This document shows positions 46,812-57,844 of a stretch of 61,269 nucleotides of DNA, piece by piece. This stretch comes from Eimeria necatrix. Taxonomy: Eukaryota > Apicomplexa > Conoidasida > Eucoccidiorida > Eimeriidae. The stretch is taken from the NCBI RefSeq assembly GCF_000499385.1, contig NW_013655028.1, forward strand, positions 1-61,269. Reading direction: 5' to 3'. Each line of letters begins with the position of its first letter. The stretch's first letter is position 1. A program made the position numbers and the translations under genes. The notes below the pieces were generated by a model. It saw only the letters and a list, made by a program, of their open reading frames with translations, was not told the origin of the DNA and did not search any database.

Positions 46812-47014
46812 TATTTTTCTTCGCTGGACCACCCTAGGCCGGTGTACTCGATCAGCGTCAGCAGCAGCAGCAGCATCAGCAGCAGCAGCATCAGCAGCAG
46901 CAGCATCGGCAGCAGCAGCAGCAAACGCTGGGCTAGCTGCCGCAGGCCTCTGGACGTTGTTGTTCCGCAGTGTATTTACTTCACCGAAGACCCTGTTACA
47001 GGTCAGCAGCCGCT

Positions 47015-47053
<39 letters not shown>

Positions 47054-47150
47054 CGGCGGTGGCCGGGGGGCAGCAGATGGCGTCTCTGCTGCAGCAGCAG
47101 GAGCGTCTGGAGGCGGATCGCCCCTGAGCCTGCTGCAGCCGTACTGGGGG

Positions 47151-47196
<46 letters not shown>

Positions 47197-47312
47197 TGCA
47201 GCTGCAGGTGCTTCCGCCGCAGCAGCAGGGGTCGTACCGCGTCGCTGCTGCCGCCGCCTGCTTGCCCGGGCCTCCCGGCGGGCCCCCCGCAGCAGCAGCA
47301 GCAGCAGGGGGC

Positions 47313-47347
<35 letters not shown>

Positions 47348-47952
47348 GTCTGGCAGCAGACTCTCGTTTTTGCTGACTTCAGTTGGTGCTGCAGTGGGGG
47401 TGCTGCAGTGGGGATCGGCTGCGTGTGGAGGTTCCCCACTTACTGCTGCAAGTGGGGCGGGGGCCCCTTCGTGGTTTGTTATTTGCTGCTGCTGCTGCTG
47501 CTGGGGGTGCCGCTGCTGTCTTTGGAGACAGTTTTTGGCCAGGTTTTTCGCGGCAGCAACTTGCGAGTCATGTCTTTGTTGTCTCCTTCTCTCCGCGGAC
47601 TTGCTGCTGCCACTTTGCTGCTGTCTTTTTGCATTTGTTCTTATTATTCTGTCTTTCTGGCCTGGGGCTGCAGTTATGCTGTTGCTGCTGCTGCTCCGCT
47701 GCTGCCCTGGGGTGTCTCGACAGCTGAGCAGCAAATCTGTGGGGTCCCTTCGCTGCAGCAGCAGGCGGCCTGCGAGGCCGCGCGGGCGGGGGGGCTCTTC
47801 TGCAGGTGGCGCCCTGCTGCTGCTGCTGCTGCTGCTGCTGCAGCGCGGGACGCTGCTGCTGCTGCTGCAGCAGCGGGCAGCTGCGTGGCGGACCCCGAGG
47901 CGAAGGCCGCGGCCTTCTTCTCGCGGGCCGTGCTGCAGCAGCAGCCGGCGCC

Positions 47953-47986
<34 letters not shown>

Positions 47987-48933
47987 GCGGCGGGGGTGCC
48001 GGAGGAGGCGGCTGCTGCTGCTGCTGCTGCTGCGCTGGGNNNNNNNNNNNNNNNNNNNNNNNNNNNNNNNNNNNNNNNNNNNNNNNNNNNNNNNNNNNNN
48101 NNNNNNNNNNNNNNNNNNNNNNNNNNNNNNNNNNNNNNNNNNNNNNNNNNNNNNNNNNNNNNNNNNNNNNNNNNNNNNNNNNNNNNNNNNNNNNNNNNNN
48201 NNNNNNNNNNNNNNNNNNNNNNNNNNNNNNNNNNNNNNNNNNNNNNNNNNNNNNNNNNNNNNNNNNNNNNNNNNNNNNNNNNNNNNNNNNNNNNNNNNNN
48301 NNNNNNNNNNNNNNNNNNNNNNNNNNNNNNNNNNNNNNNNNNNNNNNNNNNNNNNNNNNNNNNNNNNNNNNNNNNNNNNNNNNNNNNNNNNNNNNNNNNN
48401 NNNNNNNNNNNNNNNNNNNNNNNNNNNNNNNNNNNNNNNNNNNNNNNNNNNNNNNNNNNNNNNNNNNNNNNNNNNNNNNNNNNNNNNNNNNNNNNNNNNN
48501 NNNNNNNNNNNNNNNNNNNNNNNNNNNNNNNNNNNNNNNNNNNNNNNNNNNNNNNNNNNNNNNNNNNNNNNNNNNNNNNNNNNNNNNNNNNNNNNNNNNN
48601 NNNNNNNNNNNNNNNNNNNNNNNNNNNNNNNNNNNNNNNNNNNNNNNNNNNNNNNNNNNNNNNNNNNNNNNNNNNNNNNNNNNNNNNNNNNNNNNNNNNN
48701 NNNNNNNNNNNNNNNNNNNNNNNNNNNNNNNNNNNNNNNNNNNNNNNNNNNNNNNNNNNNNNNNNNNNNGGGGCCCCGGCTCGTGTTCGTGCTGTACCCT
48801 GTGGCGCTGCAGGCGCTGCCGCTGCCGAATCTCTTTTGCTGCTTATTTTTTGGGTCTTTTGTGCTGCTGGGGATCAGCAGCGTGTCTTCCTTGATATATC
48901 CTTCCGTGGAGCTGCTGCTGACCGCCCGCTGCT

Positions 48934-49010
<77 letters not shown>

Positions 49011-49837
49011 CGGTGGGTGGTGTGCCTGGGCCTCTGCGGGCTCTGCTGCCTCTGCGGGCTCTGCTTCTGCGGCCCCGGCAGCACTTTGCTGCTGCAGGCA
49101 GCAGACTTTTACTGGGGAGTTATTGGTTTGCTGCTGATAGGCTTTTTGGAGACAGTCTCCTTTGGCTGGGTCTATGGTTTGGGGCGGCAGCAGCAGCAGG
49201 TGGGAGCAGCAGCAGCACTGGGGCTGCTTGCTGCTTTCGTGGGGTCTTTGCTGCTGGCCTGCGTGGCGCTCTTCTTCAGCAGCAGCAGCGCAGCAGCAGC
49301 AGCAGGGCTTGCTGCTGCTGCTGCGCTCCTCGTCGGCGGCGCTGCTGCTTCTCTCTACCTCGCTGTTGCTTTCTCCAGACGCAAGCAGCAGCAAAAGGCC
49401 CTCGCTGCTGCAGAAGCTGCTGCTGCTGCTGCTGCTGCTGCTGCCGCTGCTGCCTTCTACAGGGAGAAGCTTGCTGCTGTCCTCCGCGACGACTTCGCTC
49501 TCGCCGACGCCCCGGACGCAGCAGCAGCAGCAGCGGAGCCGCAGCAGCAAGCAGCAGCAGCAGCAGCAGCAAACGCCGCTGCTCCTGCTGCTGCTGCTGC
49601 TGACGGAACGCCCTCAAGCTGCGCAGCAGCAGCGGCGGGCAGCAGCAGCTCCTCTCCGGACCCGTCCCCCCAAGCCATTGCCATCCCTGCTGCTGCAGCA
49701 GCAGCTGCTGCTCCTGCTGCTGCAGCAGCAGCAGCTGCTGCTTCTCCTGCTGCTGCTGCTGCAGCAGTCCCCGGCACTCCCGCCTTCCTGTGCAGCCCGC
49801 GGAGCAGCCCGAGCAGCCCCAGGAGCCCCGTCAGCCT

Positions 49838-49886
<49 letters not shown>

Positions 49887-50312
49887 GTTTGCTGCAGGCT
49901 GCACCGCACTGAGGGCGGACTGGCGCACTGCTGCTTCTGGCTGTTTGTGGGGAATGTGGAGCACCTGCGGAGACACCTGAACATCATAACTGCTGCTGCT
50001 CAGGGCCTTTTGCGGCTGCGGCCCTGCTGGTCTTTGCTGCTGAAGTATTTGCTGCCTGCTGCAGTGTGTCTGCTGCTGTTCCAGAGTCTGCAGCAGGGGC
50101 TGCAGCCGCTGCCCGTGGACCCGCAGGACGCAGCAGCAGCAGCAGCAGCAGCGCGGGACCCAGCAGCAGCTGCTGCTGCTGCTGCGGCAGCCTCGGCCAA
50201 CGCCTGGCACTACCAGGTGCCTGCTGCTGCTGTGCTGCTGCTGGTGCTGCTCATAACTGCTGCTGGCATCTTCTTCCCTTCAGCTTTCGCCCCCCTCCTC
50301 CCAGCAGACATG

Positions 50313-50345
<33 letters not shown>

Positions 50346-50407
50346 GCTGCTGATCTCAGCAGAAGCAGGCTCAAGAGGCGCCGACACGCCAAAGCGGCGG
50401 CCTTGCT

Positions 50408-50439
<32 letters not shown>

Positions 50440-50603
50440 TCTGGGAACTCAATAAACAGCTGCAGCTGAAGGAGTTGCAAGCCAACAACAACAGCAGCAA
50501 CAACAGCAACAACAGCAGCAGCAACAGCAGCAGCAACAGCAGCAGCAACAACCACCAAGCACACTTCTGCGATCTGCCCACGCAAGCCTCGGAGGTGCAG
50601 TGA
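46524..50603 (+). pseudogene. SLC6-type Na+-coupled transporter, interrupted by a gap and a frameshift
   Basis: Sodium:neurotransmitter/amino-acid symporter family, a plasma-membrane carrier. From the ATG at 46524 a Ser/Gln/Ala-rich N-terminal region runs to RLSFLLTSVGAAVG, the start of helix 1. A 14-bp tandem duplication (47386-47413) then shifts the frame. In the other frame the family signature follows at once: GIGCVWRFPTYCCKWGGGPF, LLLLLLLGVPLLSLETVFGQ. The 730-N gap follows. After it, in the first frame, come GPRLVFVLYPVALQALPLPN, GISSVSSL, GSTLLLQAADFYWGVIGLLL, ETVSFGWVYGLGR and a terminal helix pair (CWSLLLKYLLPAAVCLLLFQ; YQVPAAAVLLLVLLITAAGI). Ala and Ser tracts split the loops. The tail is Gln/Asn-rich. 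Because both sides of the duplication are intact, sequencing or assembly error in repeats is as likely as a true pseudogene. Helices between 2 and about 8 are missing or in the gap. Confidence 0.75.
48040..48769. other. Assembly gap (730 N)
   Basis: A run of N between a GCT-repeat and a GGGGCCCCGG sequence. The length is probably nominal. It lies within the SLC6-like transporter gene. Confidence 1.
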
Positions 50604-50792
50604 CACTCCAGACTTAGCAGCAGCAGAAGCAGCAACTGCAGCAGCAACTGCAGCAGCAACTGCAGCAGCAACAGCAGCAGCAACAGCAGCAACGAGGGCG
50701 TCTGCAACAGCTAGAGCTGCAAAAGGGAGACAGGCAAAGAGAAACATCAGCGGCAAAGTCCAAAACAGCGGCAACGACTGGGCAGCAGCAGC

Positions 50793-50832
<40 letters not shown>

Positions 50833-51299
50833 GCAGCAGCAGCAGTAAGCAAGCAGCAGTAGCGCCGCCAGCTAAGACAGATGGGAACAATGATGCACAG
50901 CATAGACGCAGCAGCAACGGGAGAGCAGCAAAGGAAGCAGCAGCACCGTAAATGCCTAGGGTGCGTCTTGAAACGCTGTTTCTGCTGCTGCTGTTGCTGC
51001 TGCAGCAACTGCTGCTGCAGCTGCTGCTGCTGCAGTTATAGCACAGAAGAGACGGCAGGCATCGGCAGGTCCGTGCTCAGCAGCAGCAGCAATTGGTATT
51101 TTGCCTCGGTTTTCGCAGCTGCAGCAGCAGCAGCGAAGCAACAGCAGCAGCAGCAGCAGCATTTCTGGTTAGGCTGCTGCACAGTGGCAGGTTCAGGCAG
51201 CGCGCAGCAGCAGCAGCAGCAGCGGCGGCAGCAGGAGCAGCAAGCCGCGCAGTTTTCTTGCTGCTTTTAATAGCATGGCCTGAAAAGATTTTTGTGTTT

Positions 51300-51330
<31 letters not shown>

Positions 51331-51534
51331 CAACAGCAGGAGAACTGGTACACTTTATAATAGAGAGAGCTGCAGCAGCAGCAGCAGCAAAGCTTGCGAG
51401 CCCATGAAGCTGCGCAGCTATTTATTTTTTCAGAATAAGACGCGAAAAGTACCTTTTGCATGCATGCACATCTGGAACATGGCTCTTTTCGAGACTTTCT
51501 GCATGCAAAATATGTCAGATTTAGAATATATTGC

Positions 51535-51778
51535 ATTTATAATTCATTTTTTGCATTTATAATTCCCTTTTTGCATTTATAATTCGTTTATTGCATTTAA
51601 ATTTGCAGATTTCGCGAAAAGTCTGCTGCAGTCACAAGCGCAGCATGCATGCGCCGATTTATAATTCATTTTTTGCATTTATAATTCCCTTTTTGCATTT
51701 ATAATTCGTTTATTGCATTTAAATTTGCAGATTTCGCGAAAATGCTGCTGCAGTCAGAAGCGCAGCATGCATGCGCCG
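51535..51778 (+). repeat. Tandem duplication, 122-bp unit, 2 copies
   Basis: Copies 51535-51656 and 51657-51778 are nearly identical. Each contains three 22-bp sub-units of the type tttttgcatttataattc, then gcagatttcgcgaaaa, ctgctgcagtca and gcagcatgcatgcgccg. The high identity points to a recent event. Confidence 0.9.
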
Positions 51779-52391
51779 AGCTGTCTGTACACCTGAACGC
51801 ACAGCCGCAGCAAACTGCCGAAAATGCCAAAAATGGAATTTTAAGAAAATATTTAAATGCAGAATTTAATTCTACTGCAGCAAAATGCAAAGTGCTTTTA
51901 TTTCCCGCTGCTGCGAGCCTTCATGTGCTGCGAAGAGGAAGTCCAGCAGCAGCAACTGCAGCAGCAGCAACTGCAGCAGCAGCAACTGCTGCGGCAACAA
52001 CTGCAGCAGCGGCGGCAGCAGCAGCAACAGCAGCAACAGCTACTGAGGGAACAGCGATAGCAGCAGCAGCTACTGCAGTAACTCTTGCAGCTGCCTTTGC
52101 ATGCTACTACGCATTAGCATTGGTGCTGCTGCTGTTGCAGCAGTTGCTGCAGCAGTTGCTGCAGCAGTTGCTGCAGCAGTCCCAGCAGCAGCTGCTACTG
52201 CAACGGCCACTTTGATTTCTGCAGCAGCTACAGGGGCTGTTGCAGCACAAGCTGCTGCTGCTGCTGCTACAGTTGCAGCTGCTGCATTTGCTGCTGCTGC
52301 TGCTACTGCTGCTGCTAGGCCGTTTCGTGTGCAGCAAGGCGCCGCTGGCCACGAAGCAAAAATCCTTACATGTTTCCTTTAAAGCCAGCAA

Positions 52392-52475
52392 GCTGCTGCT
52401 GCTGCTGCTTCCGCCCCTGCTGCTGCTGCTGCTTCCGCCCCTGCTGCTGCTGCTGCTTCCGCCCCTGCTGCTGCG
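52392..52475 (+). repeat. 24-bp minisatellite (GCT)n-TCCGCCCCT
   Basis: Three clean units of ctgctgctgctgcttccgcc plus cctg, followed by decayed copies. Confidence 0.85.
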
Positions 52476-52559
52476 GCTGCTCCTGCTGCATCTGATCCTG
52501 CTGCTCCTGATGCTGCTGCTGCTGCTGCTGCTGCTGCTAGGAAGCAGCAGGATAGATTT

Positions 52560-53485
52560 ATGTTTAGTGCGGTATTTGCCTTTCTTTTAATGTTTAATAT
52601 ATATTTGAAAGCATTTGCTGATTTACTGCCTCATTGCTTTTATTTCATTTATTAATTCTTTCTTTATTTTTCAAAGAGACAAAAGAAAACAAATTTAAAT
52701 GCTTTTTTCTTTAATTTGATAGACCAAAATCTCTACAAGTTCTTCAAAAATAGAAGAATAATCATAAACATAAAATTAAAAATGTATATCAAATAATAAA
52801 TAAGTAGAGTGAAAAAGAATTAAAGGGAAAAGGAATTAAAAGAAAAATGAATTAAAAGAAAAAACAATTCCAATTTTGTGAGCAATTAAAATCCATCAAA
52901 TTAATTTTGAAGTTAAAAAACTTTCGAAAGGTCTTTTAATTCAAATTTTGTTTTTTTATTTTCTGAAAAGTTCAAAATTCTTTTTCGCATTTTTGCCTTT
53001 GTGTCTCTGAATAATTTAATCAAAAACAAATCCATTTATATTTGCATTTCATTCAAATGCAAATATTATTTAAAAATATATTATAAATAAAGTATATATA
53101 ATATATACATAGTGCATATATATTACGTATATATATATATACATATACATATATATATATGTATATGTGTATAATATTCTATAGAATATATATATAATAT
53201 ATAAAGTATGTATAATATATACATAGTGCATATATATTACGTATACATAATTATATATATACACACGTATATATATATATATAATATTCTATAGAGTATA
53301 TATATTATATATAAAGTATATATAATATATATTTAGTGCATATATATTACGTATACATAATATAGATATACACACATATATATACATATATATTATGTAA
53401 AATATATATATTATGTATTAAATATATATAATATATATTTAGTGTATATATACTAAGTATACATAATTATATATATATACACGGG

Positions 53486-53525
<40 letters not shown>

Positions 53526-54074
53526 CTATAGAATATATATATTATATATAAAGTATATATAATATATATTTAGTGCATATATATTACGTATACATAATAA
53601 TATAGATATACACACATATATATACATATATATTATGTAAAATATATATTATGTATTAAATATATATAATATATATTTAGTGTATATATAGTAAGCATAC
53701 ATTATATATATACACAGGTAATTATATATATATACATATATGTAATATAAATCTATGCATTGTATATAAAGTATATATAATATATATTTAGTGCATATAT
53801 ACTACGTATACATAACTAAATATATATAATATACATACACATATAGATATATATATATATATATATACATATATGTATATAAATATGTATATATAATGTT
53901 ATGTAAAATATATATATTATGTACAAAGTATACATAATATGTATTAGTGCATATATATTACGTATACATAATAATATAGCTATACACATATACATATATA
54001 TATATATATAACATTATATACATCTATGCATTATATATAAAGTATATATTTGATAATAACTCAATCGCAAACAT

Positions 54075-54112
<38 letters not shown>

Positions 54113-54650
54113 TGTGGATTATATACTTACATATATATTACATATGTATATATATGTCTATTTATATTTAGAAAATTAAATATATATATAACAAGTATAT
54201 ATTATATATATTTAATCTAAATATAAATTGACTTATATATATATATATATTATTCACATTTATATTTATGTGTACTATACATTTATGCACATATATGTGT
54301 ATTTTATAGAAATATGTATATATATAAATAACTCCAATGAAATATATATATGTATATAAATTAATCTAATGAAAATAAATTAGTTATTTATACTTATATT
54401 TGTATTTCCGAAGTTGCATGCACAAATATGGATTTTTGCAAATTTGTTATTTCTTTTTCTTCTGCATTGTTTCAGAATTGTTCAAGAATTATTTCGGAGT
54501 CATTTTTGTATTCCTTCTCCCCGACTTGTGCATTATTTTAAATTATTTTTGTGCCATTTTTGTTTTATTTATGCAAGTTTCAAGTGTTTCAATTCCTGGA
54601 CGAATTTGAACAACTAAATAAACTATTTGTTGCTTCAGAGTTGCACTAAT
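52560..54650. other. AT-rich island
   Basis: A sharp change from GC-rich triplet sequence to about 2 kb of A/T-dominated sequence. The core, 53040-54400, is almost pure AT with TATA dinucleotide runs and an array of ~110-bp higher-order units. Only short, meaningless frames occur. This composition is unique in the window. Confidence 0.9.
53060..53970. repeat. ~110-bp higher-order AT repeat array
   Basis: The marker agtgyatatatat with a nearby GTATACATAA recurs at about 53111, 53225, 53335, 53441, 53572, 53678, 53790 and 53946. Most spacings are 106-114 bp, with two longer ones. Each unit also carries an ataaagtatatataatatat-type segment. Confidence 0.75.
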
Positions 54651-54725
54651 TGGCAGCGGAGACTTTAGAAAAAAAGAAATGAAAAAGATCTGCAAAGGAG
54701 TTGTGTTTTTGCATTTGTTCCGGCT

Positions 54726-54791
54726 GTGTGCTGCGGTGTACGTACACCGCAAGCGCTGCAGCACTTGCGGTGTACGTACACCGCAGCACAC
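54726..54791. repeat. Nested inverted repeat: two palindromes inside a 66-bp inverted repeat
   Basis: Two perfect 20-bp palindromes (TGC GGTGTACGTACACC GCA) at 54732-54751 and 54766-54785 sit symmetrically inside two 33-bp arms (54726-54758 and 54759-54791). The arms differ at about one position. The structure can fold as one long hairpin or as two small cruciforms. It lies 3' of the cyclin gene, at the edge of the AT island. Confidence 0.95.
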
Positions 54792-54915
54792 CGCCGAACT
54801 GCGGCTTTCGGGCCTGGAAACGGTTCAATTTGATGAACCATTTGTTTTTAATTGAATAATTAAGTTTAATTGAATTCTTTTTGCAAAAGAAAACTCTTTT
54901 TTTCCCGGATTTCCG

Positions 54916-55065
54916 CTACCTCGCGGCCCCCTGCCAACTCACTGCTGCCCAGCCCTCTGCATGCAGCCGCTTCAGCCCCGGGTACTTGTGGGCTTTAGTA
55001 ATTAAGAAGCTGTGCAGGGCCTTGAGAGTTGGCCGCAGCTGCTGCTTATCGTAGCCCCCAATCAC

Positions 55066-55121
<56 letters not shown>

Positions 55122-55200
55122 TGTTGGTTGCTCTGGGCGGGCAGTGTTTTTCCTGTTTGGGGTGTTTGCAGGGTTTGGCGCCCGGCGCTGCTGCTGCTGG

Positions 55201-55235
<35 letters not shown>

Positions 55236-56118
55236 GGGCTGTCTTCTGGCTCTCTGCTGCAGCAATGCGCAGCGCCATTTCCACAGCAGCAGCAGCAGCA
55301 AGAGAGGGGGGGGTGCTGACGCACTCGGGGACAAGACAGAAGCAGTCCAGCAGATAAGCAACAAGGTCAGCGACTTGGAGTTGGGGGCCCCTGGGGGCCC
55401 CCGGGGCCCCCGGGGCCCCCGGGGCCCCCGGGGCCCCCGGGGCCCCCGGGGGCCCCCCGTCGTGCTGCGCTGCTGCTGCTGCTGCTGCTGCTTCCTGCAG
55501 GAAGTGGGCAGCGAAGTCGAGGGGCAGGGGGGCCCCCAAGCAGCAGTGCAGCGCAGCAAGGACCTGCTGCTGCAGCTGCCCGAAAGAGACCCCGAAGTGC
55601 TGCAGCACAGCAGCTTCCAGCAGCAGCAAACGCTTCAACTTGCCCTCCAAAGCTGTGCTGTTGGGGGCCTCGTGCTGCAGCGCCAACACCAAACAAAAAG
55701 CTGCGCAGCAACGCAAACCCTCGGGGCCCCTGGGGGCCCTTTTGCTGACCCCGGAGCGGTCCAGGATGGACACCGCGAGGTGTACAGACACCCGAGCCAC
55801 GTCAGCAGCAGCAGCAGCGCCGAAGCAACGCTGCAGGTCTGCAGCATAACTCATTATTATGTCCACTATTGCTGCTCTCTGGCCCGCTTCCGAGCCCCCC
55901 AGGGGCCTCGGGGGGCCCCCCGCCAGTGCGGGGGGCCCTCCCGCGCGCGGTCGCGCGCGTAGAGCAGCCGCCAGTGCAGGTCCGTTTTGCTGCTCTGCTG
56001 CAGCAGCTCTTTGAACTGCAGCACAGCTTGCTGCTGCGCTGCAGCAGCAGCACCTTTGCCCCGCGCCAGCAGCAAGGGGCCCCCCGAGGCCCCCACAGAC
56101 CCCAAGCAGCACAGACAC
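54916..56118 (-). CDS. Cyclin (two cyclin folds), 5' end unresolved
   Basis: Regulatory partner of a cyclin-dependent kinase. The cyclin box starts at about 55881 with QRAAIVDIIMSYAADLQRCF, then LAVSILDRS, then CCAAFCLVLALQHEAP in place of the usual LLALKYEE, then LLLLEAAVLQHFGVSFGQLQ and LPLDFAAHFLQEA. The second fold follows: VADLVAYLLDCFCLVP, TPPSLAAAAAVEMALRIA, and a final YDKQQLRPTLKALHSFLITK. Between the folds an insert of Ala then about eight PGA/GAP tripeptides is encoded by a 9-bp GGGGCCCCC repeat; poly-Ala and poly-Ser inserts precede the last helix. The first codon of the frame is GTG, so the true start lies in an upstream exon. A different frame upstream of the box (ELLQQSSKTDLHWRLLYARD) looks genuine and may belong to it. 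The A/B-type subfamily is not resolved. Confidence 0.75.
55380..55460 (-). repeat. 9-bp repeat GGGGCCCCC inside the cyclin gene
   Basis: About eight units, each palindrome-like, encoding Gly-Ala-Pro tripeptides on the minus strand. Confidence 0.9.
55779..55792. repeat. Dispersed palindrome copy GGTGTACAGACACC inside cyclin coding sequence
   Basis: Variant with arms GGTGT/ACACC. It lies within the first cyclin fold, so it is translated (VSVHLAV region on the minus strand). Confidence 0.7.
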
Positions 56119-56127
56119 CCCACGCCC

Positions 56128-56866
56128 TCAAGCCCCAGCAGCAAACACCCGCACTCCCCCGAGCACGCCCCCGGGGGGGCCCCCCGGGGGGGCCCCCAGG
56201 GCGCCCGGGCCCCCCGCGTGGCAGCAGCACGCCGGGGGGCCCCCGGCGGGGCCCCCCGGCACCCGCCCCCCGGCCTGCTGCTGCTGCTGCACCCCCCCGT
56301 GAGAAGCCCCGGGGGGCCCCCCTCCTGGGGGCCCCCCGGGCGGGCCCCCCGGGGGGCCCCCTGGGGGCAGCGGCGCAGGCGCACGCCCCGGGGGGCCCCC
56401 CGGGGGGCCCCCCGGGGGGCCCTGGGGGCCCTGGGGGCCCCCCCTGCGGGGCCCCAAGACCACGGGGCGAGAGGGAGGGGCCTCTTTGCTGCTTCCTTTA
56501 ATTGAATTAAAAGAATATAAATTACCTCCCGATTTGGACTTGGACGCAGAAACTGAAAAAACAGATTCCTTGCAATCGCCACTCAAAGACCCCTCAGGGG
56601 GCCCCTGGGGGGCCCCCCCGGGGGCCCCCGGGGGGCCCCCAGGGGGGCCCCCCGAGGGGGCCCCTCCAGGGGCCAGCAGCCGGGCCCCCGCATGTGGGGG
56701 GCCCCCCTGGGTCGAGGCAGGGGGGCCCCCCTGAGAGGGGGGGCCCCCCTGAGACTGGGGGGCCCCCTGAGAGGGGGGCCCCCAAGAGGGTACAGTACCC
56801 AGTTGGTTGAGAGACTCGAGGAGACAAAAGTTTCCGGGTTTTGGATTTAAAGGAAGAGACAAAGAA

Positions 56867-56898
<32 letters not shown>

Positions 56899-56982
56899 GA
56901 GCTGCCGGTCGCCGCAAGGCGCAGCAGCAGCAGCAGCAGGAGCAGCAGCAGCAGGGGCAACGGAGGCCGCGCGAAGAGCCAT
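56128..56982 (-). CDS. Gly-Pro-rich, collagen-like open frame, possibly 5' part of the cyclin gene
   Basis: A frame of 284 codons from an ATG at 56982 on the cyclin strand. An Ala-rich start and a short ordinary stretch (LSLPLNPKPGNFCLLESLNQ, then LGTVPSWGPPSQ) lead into long GGPPGGPPG/GAPGG runs. These are interrupted by one normal segment (GDCKESVFSVSASKSKSGGN, then LYSFNSIKGSSKEAPP). The repeats derive from GGGGGGCCCCCC units. True collagen-type G-X-Y periodicity is only partial. It could be an N-terminal exon of the cyclin gene, a separate protein, or repeat translation around two real exons. Confidence 0.3.
56160..56790. repeat. GGGGGGCCCCCC-type palindromic GC array
   Basis: Two dense blocks (about 56160-56460 and 56590-56790) of GGGGGGCCCCCC and GGGGGCCCC units, separated by ordinary AT-richer sequence (56490-56580). 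Nearly every unit is self-complementary. Confidence 0.9.
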
Positions 56983-57021
56983 CGGCTGCTGCTGCTCATG
57001 CCCCCGTCGCGGCGGCTCCCT

Positions 57022-57074
<53 letters not shown>

Positions 57075-57165
57075 GGCAGTGCCAGTGCCGCTGGCTCTTG
57101 CGTCGGCAGCAGCTGTCCCCTTGCTGCAGCTCCCCCTGCACTGCCGCTGCTGCTGCTGCTGCTGC

Positions 57166-57204
<39 letters not shown>

Positions 57205-57322
57205 AGGTGGGGCTGGCGGTGTCAGTGCTGCTGTCTGGGGCGCTAGCAGTGGGGCCCTGGGGGCCCCTGGGGTTAAATGTCTTTGTTGGAGAGGGGAGAC
57301 GGGGGGAGGGCCGTTAGGCCGT

Positions 57323-57366
57323 AAACCCTAAACCCTAAACCCTAAACCCTAAGCCCTAAACCCTAG
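57323..57366 (-). repeat. Interstitial telomere-like AAACCCT tract
   Basis: About six AAACCCT units with one AAGCCCT variant. Confidence 0.9.
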
Positions 57367-57515
57367 CCTAAAGCCTGGAGACGAGCGGGCAGGGGCGGCG
57401 CGGGGGCCCAGGGGCTGCAGAAGCGCTGCAGCAGGAAGCAGCAAAAACAGAAAAAAAAGAAATGAAGAAAAGAGGAAGAGAGGAGCCCCAGGGTTCAAAT
57501 AGGAGGCTGGAGCTG

Positions 57516-57531
57516 GGGTGTACATACACCC
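57516..57531. repeat. Dispersed palindrome copy GGGTGTACATACACCC
   Basis: Identical in its 16 bases to the copy at 42552-42567. Lies 0.6 kb upstream of the SDR start. Confidence 0.9.
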
Positions 57532-57844
57532 GAGGAGAGGAGGCGCGGCGCCTCGTGCTGCAGCAGCAAACAGACTTTAAACTCCCCAACAGCAAATTGA
57601 CAAGAAAAAACTGCAAAAAGGTTTAAATGCGGAGTTTGGGGGGGCTAACTTCAGGTGTACAGACACTGCGGCGCCGCAGCCACCGCGCTGCTGCTGCTGC
57701 TGCTGCTGCAGCTCTTGCTGCGGCGCTTTCCCGGCCAACTGCAGCAGCAAACTGCTAAAAGAAAGTTATTTCCAACCTTCTGCAGTTAACTCGGCGTTTC
57801 CGAATTAATAAACGCAGTTTCAGCCTCGAACTTCCTTTTTTTCA

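Larger units (their letters stand above)
50604..52559. other. CAG/CTG-rich spacer, no gene supported
   Basis: Dense GCA and GCT tracts open all frames on both strands, so frame length has no meaning here. It contains a 122-bp tandem duplication (51535-51778) and a ~24-bp minisatellite (52392-52475). Confidence 0.5.

Noticed and set aside
47003..49084. Very long minus-strand frame through the gap
   Set aside because: Its length comes from the run of N and CAG tracts; the residues outside repeats resemble no protein, while the plus strand encodes transporter helices.
53070..54620. Small frames in the AT island (YIYNYVYVIY-type and others)
   Set aside because: Direct translation of TATA repeats and AT-rich sequence, with no conserved residues.
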